This document shows, piece after piece, positions 34,950-47,544 of a stretch of 64,000 bases of DNA (position 1 is its first letter; the number at the start of each line of letters is the position of its first letter). The notes beneath the pieces are model-generated. The model saw only the letters and a program-made list of their open reading frames with translations. It was not told the origin of the DNA and searched no databases. The position numbers and the translations under genes are program-made. Source of the stretch: Calliopum simillimum (Eukaryota; Arthropoda; Insecta; Diptera; Lauxaniidae); NCBI GenBank assembly GCA_951812925.1, contig OX638368.1, forward strand, positions 125,387,309 to 125,451,308, given 5' to 3'.

Positions 34950-34984
34950 CGAATATTCCTATGAGCTCTTCAAATTTTGTTTTA

Positions 34985-36269
34985 AATTTTTCATAACGAA
35001 GTCCCATTTGCTCATACCTTTGGCTTCTAAAGATATTATACCGCAAATTTTTGAATTGATTTTTCGATAATGATAACCACCAAATGATACTTCAGCAGCA
35101 TAACGAGATAATTACAGGATTACAAGAGTAAGTACGAGAAAATACGAACCGGAACGAAATTTCCAGCGCCATCATGTTATTTTGTTTTCATAATGCGGAA
35201 ATCGCAAAAGGACAACAAAGGATAACGTCCTTCTTTCTCAATGACGACAAACTCGTACTAACAAGATTTCGCTTATCAACACTTACATCAATAAGAAAGA
35301 AATCGCAAATATTGCAATTAAAGGTTTCGGGTCGCCGAAAAGTCGTTCTTCACTTCAAAAGGAGAGATGGACAAAACATAACATTTTCCTTTGCAACAAA
35401 TCATCCCTTAGTGTGACCGCCGCATCAAATGAATGTATTCGAATGTAGCCGTAGCTGCTGCTTGTGACTACACAAATTTGTCAGCACTTTTAACCAGGCG
35501 TTTCATCTAATCAGATGATCGTGTAAAACAAAAGAAAAACATTGAGTTTGCTTCATCTCAAGGCAGGTACCTAACATACATAGTTGATCTACACCTTTGT
35601 GTGATATTGCCGTTTTCCCGCTTGGTTACTAGAAAAAGAATCATTCAAGCCATGTCCATAAAGCGGCAATATTCTCAGGCTTCAGTCCATTTCATTCTCA
35701 TATTCGGCATGGTCATCGTTGCGTCCCACATAATCAGTTTGAAAAATCTTGTTTATTACAACTTGGCAAATTTTACAATTGATACGGACCGAACCATTCG
35801 GCCTTTTTGAATTAGCCGCGCCGCGCTTCAGTTGGTGATATTTGGTTCCGCATGGCTATAAGCGTGTGCCCACCAACCAACAAAAATTGAGAGTTTACGC
35901 ATTGTCTGTGGAATATCATCGATTCATGGGACGATTTATGAATTTTTTTATTTTTATTATTTTGTGGTCTACCTTTTACGGTTGGCCACTTCTTGTGTAC
36001 TTGTCAAAGGTACAAGTATTTACGAGTAGTACACTATGTAGTTTCAACAATGAAGGCGGGTCAGAATTGACTTGATGAGGTAATGAAGTAAAAGTCATAT
36101 AAAATCACGCGTTTTTGGCGATAAATTAAATGCAACGGTGGTGGTCTCTTTTATTCAAATAATTAAGCAATGATTGTTAAAAATTTTTATCGTTGGTAAG
36201 TGGAAAATAGAAAGATTAAAAGACCAAATTATTAATTTTGAAGAGCGAAAAATTGCACCAAAAGTCGGC
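34985..36269. other. Spacer with one doubtful ORF
   Basis: Apart from 35174-35416, no coding signal. A 69-codon ORF near 35601 has no recognisable domain. Confidence 0.45.
35174..35416 (+). CDS. Unrecognised 80-codon ORF, doubtful
   Basis: Reads with RITSFFLNDDKLVLTRFRLS and KVVLHFKRRDGQNITFSFAT, alternating beta-strand-like composition rather than low complexity. No splice structure or family was recognised. It could be an exon fragment, a retro-copy or chance. Confidence 0.2.
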   Translation: MLFCFHNAEIAKGQQRITSFFLNDDKLVLTRFRLSTLTSIRKKSQILQLKVSGRRKVVLHFKRRDGQNITFSFATNHPLV

Positions 36270-36700
36270 TATATCCTTTGATGCCTTTTTTTAAAGCCCA
36301 ACATCTTTCGTTTGGCCAGAGTTCAGCGCAATTTGGCGCGTTTGCTTCTCACGGAACAAAAACTATGGTATTTTACTGGTACCAATCAAGAGGCGCTTTA
36401 CTGTAGTGGCATGAAGCAAGATCTGGGCAAAACAAAAACGACGATACCTCATGGTTTCTTAAAAATGGTCAAAGCCTCTTTTGCAATCATTCCTTGATGT
36501 AGATTTCGCTGTTGATTGTGCCTGTGGTCACGAAATGTTGGCTTCTTTTACCACAGCTACAAATTGGTAATTTTGCTTTTTTTGTTTCCTAAATTCTTGA
36601 CCAGGAAGCTGCGAAAAATCGGAGGGGATGTTAGTTTCGTCATCCATAACGCAAAATTCAAATTTGTTCACAATTCTTTTGAGCATTCCGATCGGGCACT
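36270..36700 (-). pseudogene. Transposase remnant, family F (minus)
   Basis: Reads FEFCVMDDETNIPSDFSQLP, then PGQEFRK, then shifted pieces resembling TTGTINSEIYIKE and a degraded RPIERYW region to about 36270. IS630/Tc1-type DDE transposase. The repeat A copy begins where it stops. Confidence 0.65.
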
Positions 36701-37375
36701 TAGTCCTTCCGTTTGTAACGCAGAGAAGGAGGTGTAGTAGGTATGGAAAAGTGTATATATTCATGATCAGCGTCACCTCGTGAGTCGATATAGCCATGTC
36801 CGTCCGTCTGTCTGGCTGGCTGGCTGGCTGGGAGCTGTGCGTGGAAATACATTTTATGGGGAAAACAGAGCAAGATAATTCAATGAAATTTGGTACACAT
36901 CCTCCGTCATCAAAGTTTGACCGTGGGATTAAAAATGAGCGAAATTGGTCAACTGCTACGCCTACCGCCTATACAAAATATATATTCAAAATGCAACTTA
37001 AGAAGTATTTTTCACGACAGAGCAACCAAAATACACATAAATACTACGAATCGTAAGCGCAAGCTCTTAACAAAAACTGGGCGAATTCGGACAAGAGAGC
37101 GTGGCACCTCCTAAATCAGCAAAAGCTTCAAAACGCTATGCTGAAAGCTTTTTTTAAGATTATCAAACTAAATTTTACTCAGACACAAAAACTATAAATG
37201 CAAGATCTCAACAAAAACTTGGTGAAATCGGACAAGAGGGCGTTGCCACTCCGATAAAAGCAAAAGCTTCAAAACGCTATACTGAAAACGTTTTTTGAGA
37301 AAATTCAACCAAATTTCACTCAAATACTAAGGACTATAAATGCAAGCTCTGAGCAAAAGGTTACACCCTTACTAG
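36690..37375 (-). repeat. Family A copy 3, minus orientation
   Basis: Inverse of the family tail at 36700-36830, with a (CTGG)n run, and at least two minisatellite units to 37375. It abuts a transposase remnant. Confidence 0.85.
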
Positions 37376-38227
37376 TTGTGTCTTAATATGGTCACCACAA
37401 TCTTTTTTTCTGCCCGTTCCTTGCTTGCGACTGGTGTTAAGATTTGCCTGAAAATTTTGTACTACACGGGATACCGTGTCGGCTAAGTTTAGCATCCTTT
37501 GCTAAAAGTTTTTTGCGGATTATTTTCAAAAAAAATTATAATTTTATCACGGATTTTCTTTTCACTAGACATTTCTTCGTAAATAAATTGATAACTAGTT
37601 CAAAGTGATGCAAAATAGTGTTCGACATGTTTTTCAAAGCTACTTGATCAAAAAAGTTTAAAATTTTTTCTTACAAAAGAAAAAGTTATAAACGTTAACG
37701 TTAACATCCATTATATATCCCTTCTGACTCCGAAAAATCCAATTTAAAATATTCGGTTCCGGTAAAACCACCTCCGTAACTTCATAGTGCACATACTACT
37801 TTAACGTAATATCGGCCATTCCATGCCTAGCGCAACAAGAATTGGCTTCACCATCTCGTATTTCGCTGAAATTTGATACATATTTTCGTTTCAGAACACA
37901 AAATAAAAAAAATTTTGGGGGCGGCCACTTTTTTAGTGAACAATATTCGTCGGATTCAAGATTACTATCGCCAAATACATCGAAAATGAGTGATCTTGTA
38001 TCTACTGGTCTTTTTTTTAGGACTGTGACATTAAAAACAATAAAAAACAAAAAAAACCTAAAAATTCAATATCTCCTGATAGGGAGTACCTAGAATTTTC
38101 TGGTTTTTGATTTTTATTCTATATAATACATTGAGAAAACTTTCTGCATGCTAAGCTTTTTTGTTTCAAATTTTTTCGATCCAGCATAACTGTATCAAAA
38201 TATATCAAATATCTGGAATTTGGATCA
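37376..38227. other. AT-rich spacer
   Basis: Nothing recognised. Confidence 0.5.
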
Positions 38228-38489
38228 TACATGAGCCGTTTATTTTGAAAGTGGCCTAAGTCCATTTCGTGGCAAAAGTAATGTCATTCACATTATGTGC
38301 CGTAATAATGGGTTTTTTTCCCGATGCTATTTTTTAAATATAACGCCATTTATCTCACATAATGTGGTAAATTTTCCGTAAAGACAGAATTCAATTTTAT
38401 TCGTTCTGAACAAAATGCCAGCTAACTCATGTTACGACATTACTTTTGCTCCGAAATGGACTTAGGCCACTTCCAAAATAAACGGCTCA
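38228..38489. repeat. Short foldback repeat
   Basis: Arms GAGCCGTTTATTTTGAAAGT then GGCCTAAGTCCATTTCG, and the inverse at about 38430-38485, around a diverged centre. A related phrase occurs at 59428. Confidence 0.7.
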
Positions 38490-39360
38490 TATATGGGTAT
38501 ATCTTCCGAAAATGATCAGCCACGATTTTTGGAAATGTACATGGTGACCATTTATTTGAAATTAAAATACAGAACAGAAATTTGTACTTAATTTAATATT
38601 TGGCGCTGTACTGAAAATTTTGGTAAGTTAAGTATGGTTTTATCGACAAAAATATCCAAAATCATGCCTTAAAAAAACATCCTAATACTTAAAAACAGTC
38701 ATATCTCGCTCAAGTTTCAATAGATATCTCTTCTAAGGATTATGTTCTTGACATTCTTTTTTGTTTTTTGACAAAATTTTGGCTTTATTTTGAAGTTGGA
38801 AAAAAGTAAAAAAGTAGCTTTTAAAATACTTCTTACAAAATACAGGACAAATACAGAACACCTTATAATAAAATACAGAACATTTCTATATTTTGCAATA
38901 CACAATAAGTATTACAAAACCGAGTCCTCAAATACAGTACTTTTCTGTATAATGCTGTACGGTTGGTCTCTGTAGAAATATCGACTTTTCATCGTAAGAG
39001 GGTTAAAAAATCCTGTATAGGTACTCAGACAATCTCTTCATTTCAGCCTGATAATAAACTGCTTCCTGCACGGTGTGTGCTTTTGTCTGATTTTATTATT
39101 AGATTTCCTTAAAAATATCAATAAATTAAAGATGCTTCACATGCAGCACAAAGGAACGTTACTAAATTCGCAAACTTCACGATATTTATGTGGATGGATA
39201 GAAAAAACTTTGAAGGCACAACTTTTGTTTTTAAATACACACAGTACAGCTTTATTTTTATACTTGGTGTCCCCAAAATCTGAACTAAAAAAATCCTACA
39301 CAGAATCATGACCAACAACAAATCAACCAATCAAACTGACGCAGAAATCTTATCCACCAC
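38490..39360. other. AT-rich spacer left of ato
   Basis: A run of AAATACAGAACA-like phrases near 38830-38940 suggests a decayed repeat. No ORF supported. Confidence 0.45.
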
Positions 39361-39689
39361 ACTGTGGCGCTTCAAATCCCATTGGCGGAATGCATTGAGC
39401 ACGTGCTACCTGTACACCTTAACGCTAACGTTATGCTCTGCCTGCAGTTACTTACTGTGATGAATTCCAACACATCAGACTACGAGAAAAAGACCAGAGT
39501 TTGGGGGCAAAAATCCCTACAATACCGAATCAACCAACCACACAAGCAATTCGATACTTCACCATAGCCAACCACCACCATTACCACAAGAAGAGAGAGC
39601 AAACATTTAAAACTAAGCTGAGAGCGGCAAATCTTACCTTTCGCCTACCTGCTGTGGTAGGCTCAGTCATAAGGGCAATGCAGGCTCAC
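39361..39689 (+). promoter_or_regulatory. ato upstream flank
   Basis: This stretch is free of recognised repeats and less AT-rich than its surroundings. It carries one CACGTG E-box near 39401. It is a plausible proximal promoter, but individual factor sites cannot be assigned from one sequence. Confidence 0.3.
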
Positions 39690-39697
39690 TATAAATA
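39690..39697 (+). promoter_or_regulatory. Candidate TATA box of ato
   Basis: TATAAATA lies 126 bp upstream of the ato ATG. A start site about 25-30 bp downstream, near 39720, would give a 5' UTR of about 100 nt. No strong initiator consensus is evident, so this assignment rests on position and motif only. Confidence 0.5.
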
Positions 39698-39822
39698 CAA
39701 GAGCTAAAACTGGCTTGCAGCAGAAACCCTTTGGTTCTTAAAGGACTTAGAGTACAATCGAGTATCGTGTGTGCGTGTTTTTATTGTTTTATTTCACGAG
39801 TCCAATCATTTCGTGTACTATA

Positions 39823-40824
39823 ATGTCGTCCAGTGATATATATCGTTATTACTACAAAACAACAGAGGATTTACAATCACTGAAAGTGAATTCAAATGAA
39901 ACCTATTTCAATCCAATGGCAGCATATAGTCCCGCCGTTAATTATCAATTCAACTGTAATGGACTGACCACGACAGCCGCCCCAACGTCAACTTTTCACA
40001 TAAACCCAACGGAGTACATTAATTTTGAACATGCATCTTCCGATGGCTGGAACACTTCATCACCGGCAAGTCATCGTTCTGAAAGTCCTGAATATGTGGA
40101 TCTTAATAGAATATACAATGTCACAACACGTGCTTTGCCAGAGATGACACAATTTGGATTATCAACAGCAACACCAATGAAAGTTGAAATTGAGGCATCG
40201 TCGTCAAGATCAACACTGACCGGTTCATCGAATGTGGGCACTTGCAAGAGTATCGTTAAAGCAACTAAGCGCCCATATAACCGCAAGATTCATTTACAGC
40301 CGCCTACATCAGAACATGCGACTCCTCCTGCGACTGTTGTTACTGCTGAAATCAATGGCCTCAACGTTTATGCTACCGCTGATGAATTGCAACATTTTGA
40401 TTTCGATAATTCCGAGCTATTCGATGATAGTGTGGATGAAGATGATATGCTGCTGTTCAACACACACCAAGATCCAACAAATCATCATCATCATCACACG
40501 CATTTTGATTGCAGTGAATCATTTGCCACTGAGTTCGATGCTGAAGCTGAGGCGGAGGACTCATCGGCATCCGCTTCATCGAATGGTGCAGGCAGTGCTG
40601 AGGGTAAGAAACGTCGTGGTAAGCAGGTTTCTCCGGTGGTCAAACGTAAACGCCGCTTAGCAGCTAATGCACGTGAACGTAGACGTATGCAAAATTTAAA
40701 TCAGGCCTTTGATCGACTACGCCAATATCTGCCTTGTTTGGGAAATGATCGTCAGTTGTCAAAGCATGAGACACTACAAATGGCTCAAACATATATTACG
40801 GCATTAGGTGATTTATTACGTTAG
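39823..40824 (+). CDS. ato: Atonal, proneural bHLH transcription factor (single exon, complete)
   Basis: Predicted 333-residue protein ending in the Atonal-type bHLH, about the last 60 residues. The basic region carries NARERRRM, helix 1 [10 protein letters not shown], and helix 2 [12 protein letters not shown], ending GDLLR at the stop codon as in Drosophila Ato (312 aa). The N-terminus [13 protein letters not shown] and an internal [12 protein letters not shown] block are also Ato-like; the middle is divergent, with acidic stretches and a His run encoded near 40482-40497. Ato is known to act in the nucleus as a heterodimer with Daughterless on E-boxes and to specify chordotonal organs and founder photoreceptors. 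The frame is open upstream to 39769 but begins there with GTG. The first ATG is 39823, with A at -3, and gives the family N-terminus. The lack of an intron matches Drosophila ato. No damage is seen. Confidence 0.97.
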   Translation: MSSSDIYRYYYKTTEDLQSLKVNSNETYFNPMAAYSPAVNYQFNCNGLTTTAAPTSTFHINPTEYINFEHASSDGWNTSSPASHRSESPEYVDLNRIYNVTTRALPEMTQFGLSTATPMKVEIEASSSRSTLTGSSNVGTCKSIVKATKRPYNRKIHLQPPTSEHATPPATVVTAEINGLNVYATADELQHFDFDNSELFDDSVDEDDMLLFNTHQDPTNHHHHHTHFDCSESFATEFDAEAEAEDSSASASSNGAGSAEGKKRRGKQVSPVVKRKRRLAANARERRRMQNLNQAFDRLRQYLPCLGNDRQLSKHETLQMAQTYITALGDLLR

Positions 40825-41641
40825 AGGAGAGTGTTTGCTGAATGTTTTACCAAATTTTGTACCTACTTGTATATAAACAATTGCCCAATGTTATTTATTC
40901 TACATAATTATTAACGAAAAATGTAACATTTAAATGTAAGTAATACATAATATAAGATATATTTATGCACTTGTACCGGAAGACATGATTATAGAATTAA
41001 TTATATGGTAAGAACATAAGTAGCCAAAATATACAATTATTTTTCAAACAAATTTAAGTTTTTAATTTTTTTTAAATAACTATGGAATTAGGTGAGTATT
41101 TTGCAAAAACAATGATTGCTTGGTGATTTAAAGGAACGCAGCGAACAGTAAGCTGAAACCAACAATGCATTTGATACATCATTGTTCGGTAGCTAATAAG
41201 ATTACTTGATTTTACACCACAAAAAAAAACTATTTTTCTGTACAACAATTTTAATCAAAAGTGGTCCTTAGTTATATATTGGAGACTCCAATGGTTGATA
41301 TGAAATGTGTGAAACCAGTATGTATATGTAACCTAGGCATATTTTAATTTATAAGGAACTTCTTTCGATTGTAAGAAATGCTTCAAAAAAGATATCATTT
41401 AGTGTAAAATGTTAAAGCTTCGTTCCTGACCGAAAACGTGTCGCAACGAAAAACTATAACCAAAATATTTTGAACATTTTTCATAGCTAGCCACGCATAA
41501 AAGATGGGACAAACCTGTTGGAGGTATTGATGTGAGGAAGATTTAATCAACGTTTTGTGACAAGCCATCTCTTCTCGCGACAGATAATCATTAGGAAAGA
41601 TAACTAGTAAAAGTGTAACCTTTGGCCTGGCCAAACAGTAA
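40825..41641 (+). other. ato 3' flank and UTR, no further gene seen
   Basis: AT-rich sequence follows the ato stop, with UUAUUUA-like AU-rich motifs near 40893 and no clean AATAAA in the first 250 bp. No ORF here is convincing. In Drosophila the eye and chordotonal enhancers flank ato closely, so this is a candidate regulatory region by position alone. Confidence 0.35.
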
Positions 41642-42498
41642 ATACCCTAAACTGCGGTATTTTGCTTGTACGGGAGGTGCTACGCCCTCTTGTCCGAGTT
41701 CACCCAGTTTTTCTTCAGAGCTGAGTGAAATTTAGTTTGATTATCTCAAAGAACGTTTTCAGTATAGCGTTTCAGAGCTTTTGCTAATATGGGAGGTACC
41801 ACGCACTCTGTTCCGAGTTCGTCTAATTTTTGCTCAAAGTGTACATTTATAGTCCTTAGTGTTTTGGGTGAAATTTAGTTGGATTATATCAAAAAACTCT
41901 TTTAATATAGCATTTAGAAACTTTTGCTTGTATAGGAGGTGCCACGCCTTCTTGTCCAAATTCACCTAGTTTTTTGTCAGAACTTACATTAACTATTTTT
42001 AGTGTTTTCGTGAAATGTGCTTGGATAATATCAAATAACGCTTTCAGTATAGCATTTTAAGCCTTTAGCTTATATGGGAAGGTGCCACGCCCTCTAGTCC
42101 GAGTTCGTCCAGTTTTTGCTCAGAGTTTAAGCTTATTCCCTAGGATTTATGTGTATTTTGTTTGCTTTTCCGCAAATAGTGCTCCTTATATTGAGTTTTG
42201 AAAAAATGCTTTGTATGGGCGGTAAGTGTGTCCGTTGACTGATTTTGCTCATTTTCAATCCCTCGAGATCGCTTTGACGACGGAGGCAGAGTACCATTGA
42301 ATTATCTTGCTCAGTTTTCCCAAAAAGTGTATTCCCACGCACAGTCAGCCTGCCAGTCATCCAGACAGACGGACATGGCTGTATCGACTCAGAAGGTGAC
42401 GCTGATCAAGAATATATATACTTTTTTATACCTGCCATGCCTCCTTCTCTGCGTTACAAACGGAAGGGCAAAGTGAATATACCCTGGGTGTAGGATAT
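41642..42498 (+). repeat. Family A copy 4, four minisatellite units
   Basis: Starts ATACCCTAAACTGCGG, ends GGGTGTAGGATATAAAA. GGGAGGTGCCACG-type unit starts lie at about 41672, 41791, 41933 and 42075 (periods 119, 142, 142 bp). Confidence 0.85.
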
Positions 42499-43376
42499 AA
42501 AAATTTATACTGTGCTCAAATCGGAAACTTTAATTTTCTTAGATTGATGAGTCCATCAATGGCTGGTCTAATAAGAGGAACATGAGGTCATCCAACTTAT
42601 CATCCAACTTATTTTCTGTCTTACTAAAAACAAGGGCATACGTTTCCTTCTAACGACCTTGAAATAAAAAGTTTCGTCGAATTTAATCATAACATAACAG
42701 GTACTTTCCGTCGCGAAAAGTCTTGGAAACCTTCGTGAATTTACGACCCATTCAATAAATCATAACTTGCAGATTTTCAGGTGAGAGATATCACCGCGAA
42801 AATATTTTCTTCAATTTCTTCATCACTATGATTTTCGGTTTAGAACTAAGTAGTCAACACAAAAAGTCTGTTTTGTAATTATTCGGAGTCGAGTTTATAT
42901 TTTCCACCAAAATGAATCGGTGTATTAGCAAAAACTGTAGTTTTGCCAGGTACTGTTAATGTAGGAGCTGTAGGGTTTATTTGAATTGGAGGAATCATGT
43001 GTGTAGGTAAAATTGTTAATGATTCAGATATTTCAGAAATGTCACAAGTAAGTTTTTTCAGACTTCATCTTTCAGTTCACATTGTAACATTGTGTTTTAT
43101 TCACTTAAAATATTCAATCCAAAGAACAAATGGAATATTTTGTGAAAGTGTCCATGCGATGATGATGATTTTTTACGATTTTCGAGTAGGTTTATCTTAA
43201 CATCGGTTTATCGATCGACTGAAAAAGAGTTTAGGAAACACTAGGGGTACTATGTTGCAAAAACTTAAAAGGAAACCCTCGTGTGATGAGAATAAAAGCA
43301 TAAAGCTAGCCACTTTACTCATAAGATAATTTCTGGGGCACTCTTTCGGACCGGATTTTTCTTTTAAGGCTTAAAC
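42499..43376. other. Spacer
   Basis: No gene or repeat boundary recognised. Confidence 0.5.
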
Positions 43377-43681
43377 TAGTGATGAGAAAATTTGTCTTGT
43401 TCTTGAGCCTTGTCTTGGTAATTTTTCGAGTCTAAGGTCAAGACGCTGATATAATTTCAAGACAATGACCAAAATTGCTATGGTCTCGGCCAAGACGATC
43501 ATCAAGATCAAGACCGCTTTTAAGTCTTGGTAATTTATAGTTAATAGATGTGTCACGCCCCTTTCAAGCATAAGATCATCTCTCAATTCAACAATCTTTA
43601 AAATAATATTGTATTTAAAACCAAGGCCAAGACCTAGACGCAATGACTGCCATGGTCTTGGTCTTGGTTTGCTCATCACTA
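43377..43681. mobile_element. hAT-type GTCTTG element, copy 3, no target duplication
   Basis: Ends TAGTGATGAGAAAA and TGCTCATCACTA with the same CAAGAC interior. The 8 bp on either side do not match, so it is older or rearranged. Confidence 0.8.
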
Positions 43682-44545
43682 GTTCGATTTTCTCGAGATA
43701 CTCCAATATGTCATATAAGGAAGATCCAGGCGACAATGTATTTAGAAAGTTATAGCCACTTCAAAATTATTTCTTATGCTCAGCTTACTCGATTTGAGTT
43801 TGCTACCCAGGACCAGATCTTTCGAAAAGCATAGCGTTAGGTATTAAACTTCGGAAAAGTCAAAAACATACAATATTTTCCAATACATCCTCAGTGACTT
43901 ACAGAAAGTTCACAAAGACAATATCCTGAATTGTTTTCCTAAAAATACAAATTTCCTTGGAGCTCTCTAGTTTACCTTCAAGTCAAAGAGATGATGTCCC
44001 ATGACAGAATGGCAAAAATCCTAAATGATATAACAAGGATGTCTTGAATTTTTTTCAAAGTGTCCACACAGAGAATTTTGTCATGTGCATCGACACTAAC
44101 AAGAGGTGACAAATTGGTGGTGTTATACCTCATTAACTCATTCATAACAATGTTTCTTCCACTTCTCCTTTAAACACGCATATCTACCAGTGGTTAAGAT
44201 CTCAAGCCAATTATCAACATGACAAACTTTCAAAGGGAATACGACAAAGGAAATCAAAGGGAGAAGAAAGGTGAAAAAAACTAAATTTTTATCGTTCTTG
44301 GTTTGCATGAAACTGTGACACCCTACATATGATCTTATTTAATTCTGATGAATCTTCAAAGTTTAGTTAAAGATCCATATATTTTTTTTTTTATTTTGAA
44401 ATGCTCTAATGAGTGGATTTTCTCATTTTGTACTCCGTGCTTCGAACTGTTGTCTAATTTCCAGAAAAATTTTCATTGAAACTTCTTGAAATATTGTTTT
44501 ATTAAACTTCTACAAACTGTGTATTATCATTAAATCGAACTTTTC
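43682..44545. other. Spacer
   Basis: No gene or repeat boundary recognised. Confidence 0.5.
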
Positions 44546-44548
44546 TTA

Positions 44549-44889
44549 TGCCCCAGACAGACGGCAGCTCTAATGCACATTACAGACGCAATAATGCAAA
44601 ACTTTTTATTGCATGATTGTGACATTTTTTAAATATATATTTCATAGACATTGCTTAAAAGAAAATTTTCCAATTCTGGGTCCAAAAAATTCTAATTAGC
44701 TTTTCTGATGCTTAACAAACTATTAATCTCGTTTTTGATGTTTTAGGATGTTTTGAACCCTGATTTTGGAAACTTTCTTTAGTCAATGTCTATGAAATAT
44801 GTATTTAAAAAATGCCTAAAATCATGCAAAGAAAAGTTTCGCAATTTTGCCTCTGTAATGTGCATTAGAGTTGCCGTCTGTCTGGCGCA
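44549..44889. mobile_element. 341-bp inverted-repeat element with TTA target duplication
   Basis: Ends TGCCCCAGACAGACGGCA and TGCGCCAGACAGACGGCA (inverted, one mismatch), continuing in CTAATGCACATTACAG. TTA at 44546-44548 and 44890-44892. PIF/Harbinger-type MITE by duplication length. Confidence 0.8.
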
Positions 44890-45171
44890 TTAGGCTCTTC
44901 ACCCAATTTTCTAACATTAAAATCAACATATTCATTGTCAAATTATCTTAAGAAGTTATTTTGATTTCTAGCCACTCTTCTATAGAATTGATTGCACTAA
45001 CTACGTTCTGAAATATAAAGCTCCCTTTAATATAGTTTGTATGACATACATACACTATATCAAGTTTCGGTCACTGAAGAGATTTCATATCGAAAACCAA
45101 AACTAAAGTAATCCAATTTATCTACTATTGAGAAGAGCCTCCAAAACCAGAATCAGATAAGACAAGACAAC

Positions 45172-45300
45172 TAGTGATGAGAAAAAGTAGTCTTGGTCTC
45201 GATCTGGATAATTTTTCGAGACCAAGATCAGGACGCTGGTATAATTTTAAGACAAAGATCAAGACCATAACCGTTTTGGTCTTGGTGTCGATTATCATAC
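45172..45300. mobile_element. Fragment of the GTCTTG hAT-type family
   Basis: Left end TAGTGATGAGAAAA with hexamers, then fades without a right end. A further diverged scrap lies near 31712-31785. Confidence 0.65.
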
Positions 45301-46088
45301 AGAAATCGTTTATCCATCTGAATGTAGAGAACCACATGAGATGTGCCAACAAAAAGGCCAAAATTGACGTTACAAGTTTTTTTTTACTAATAATAATATG
45401 CGTTAATAATGTGGTTTAAAAGCCCAAGCACGATCGCATACAAATTGACAAAGACATGCGAATCGGATCATTGTGCTACCGTCTGATTTCGTCCTCTCTT
45501 TACGCAATTTCCCTTCTTCATGCAAACCTTCTAAGTGCAACACATTCAACGGATGCAGCATTAAAAGCATCACCTTTGTAAGTTTCGCACCTGCATGCAG
45601 GTGGTAAAGTCACTTAATCCACTCACTAACTAGATCACATGAACATGTCGATCGATGGTACCTTTGTAGTACACCCCAATTTTATATATAATTGACAAAT
45701 TGTTTTGCTTTGTTCGCTTAATAAGCAATGAATTGTCGCTAACAAGGGGTGTTCCAATGTTGTTCGTTGCTCCTCTGCTGACCGGAACCATGCAGATTAT
45801 AAGCAGACAGACAGACCATTGACAAATATCAACAAATGAGATTTGACAAAAGTTCAAAAGAAACAGATAAACTTGTATGAGGCTTATAAAGCTAAATTAT
45901 AGTTTTACTTGGAATTAAAATTTGTTTTTTAAATCGGATATTTATCTTTTGTGGTTTAATAGTTGCTAACAGTATTAACAATTTGTTGATATTTTTTAAG
46001 CTCTTGTAAATTGAAAATATATTTAAGTTTTTGCTCAATGTAAAGCCAAAAAATCTTAACTACGATAATTATTATAATAACACTGTTC
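45301..46088. other. Spacer left of the mariner element
   Basis: Short ORFs only. Confidence 0.5.
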
Positions 46089-46090
46089 TA

Positions 46091-47381
46091 TTGGGTGTAC
46101 AACTTAAAAACCGGAATTTTTTAGCGAAATTTGATGCTTTATTGTGGAAAAATGTTACAATATATTTTATTCAAAGTATTGTCCATTGGAAGCTACAACA
46201 TTTCCTCATCTTTCAGGCAATTTATGAATTCCATCCCAAAAAAATTGCGCCAATTGGCTTGGCGGCCAAAAATTAATCTATCCAATTTCGGATGCCTTGC
46301 TCTGATGTGAAGCGTATTCCGGTGAGGGCGTTTTGCATCGAGCGAAATAAATGAAAGTCAGACGGAGCAACGTCCGGACTATAAGGCGGGTGAGCCAAAA
46401 CTTCCCATCCACTATTTTCCAAATAGTTTTTCACGGGTCTTGCAACATGCGGCCGTGCGTTGTCATGATGAAAAATTATTGCTTCGTGTCTGGTCGCATT
46501 TTCCGGGCGTTTTTCGATGATGGCACGCTTCAAACGTATTAATTGTGTTCGGTACAGGTCACCTGTGATTGTCTGGCCCGATTTCAACAACTCATAATAT
46601 AACGGCCCCTTCTGATCCCACCAAATACACAGCATAACCTTGGCCCCATGGATATTTGGCTTCGAGGTTGATTTGGCTGGTTGGCCGGGTTTCACGTATG
46701 ACTTTTTGCGCTTGGAATTGTCATAATGGATCCATTTTTCATCCCCAGTCACAATCCGATGCAAAAATGATTTGTTTTTATGGCGCTCAAGCAGCATTTC
46801 AGACATACAGAAGCGCCGTTCAACGTCTCTCGGCTTCAACTCATAGGGAACCCAATTACCTTGCTTCTGAATGTATCCGGCGGATTTCAAACGTTTTGAA
46901 ATGGCTTGCTGAGTCACTCCCAACGATTTGGCAAGCTCGTCTTGTGTTTGACACGAATCCTCATCGAGTAGCTTCTCTAATTCTTCGTCTTCATACTTTT
47001 TTGGCTGTCCTGGGCGTTCTTTGTCTTTGATGTCAAAATCGGCACTTTTGAAGCGTTTAAACCATTCAAAACACTGTGTTTTTCCTAAAGCATTGTCGCC
47101 ATAAACTTCTACAAGCAAACTATGACTTTCCGCAGCAGTTTTCTTTGCAAAAAAATGACCCAACAGAACCTCCCGCAAATGCTGTCTTTTTCTCGAATTT
47201 TCGAAGTTATTCATCGTGAAAAATAATAATGATGCACACAAGATAAAATTGTTTTGTTGACTGATTTTGACAGCTGTCAAATGAACCTTCAAAATGACAT
47301 ATATATAAAGTTCGAGCTTTCACGATATTTGTTAGTACGGACATCCACCGTCAAATTCCGGTTTTTAAGTTGTACACCCAA
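46091..47381 (-). mobile_element. mariner element, nearly intact
   Basis: 1291 bp with 28-bp-class terminal inverted repeats beginning TTGGGTGTACAACTTAAAAA and a TA duplication (46089-46090, 47382-47383). It encodes a mellifera-subfamily-like transposase on the minus strand. Confidence 0.93.
46273..47214 (-). pseudogene. mariner transposase, lost about 33 C-terminal residues
   Basis: 313 residues from the ATG at 47214 (the frame runs further upstream, but MNNFENSRKR is the family start). Bipartite helix-turn-helix N-terminus, WVPYELKP at 121-128, catalytic Asp158 (TGDE), Asp251 (HHDN) and Asp286 (SPDVAPSD), giving the D34D spacing of mariners. A stop follows WID; the expected C-terminus can still be traced downstream in shifted frames with another stop. 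Mariners usually encode about 345 residues, so this is probably inactive although all three catalytic residues remain. Confidence 0.9.
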
Positions 47382-47544
47382 TAGTTTTTGTGACTTTTTT
47401 TTTGTCTGACGGGAAATAGATCATACGTGTGGCCGTTTTCGAGAAATCCAAATTTAACTCAAATTTTCCATATTAAACGAAAAACCAAAAAAACTAAAAC
47501 CTACAACCTAAAACAAAAATAATAGTTTTAAATGTATTTTTCGA

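Noticed and set aside
39769..39822. Longer ato frame with 18 extra N-terminal codons
   Set aside because: It begins with GTG, not ATG, and lies in the predicted 5' UTR. The ATG at 39823 gives the known Ato N-terminus.
43369..43689. 8-bp target duplication for hAT copy 3
   Set aside because: The flanks (GCTTAAAC and GTTCGATT) do not match, so no duplication is claimed.
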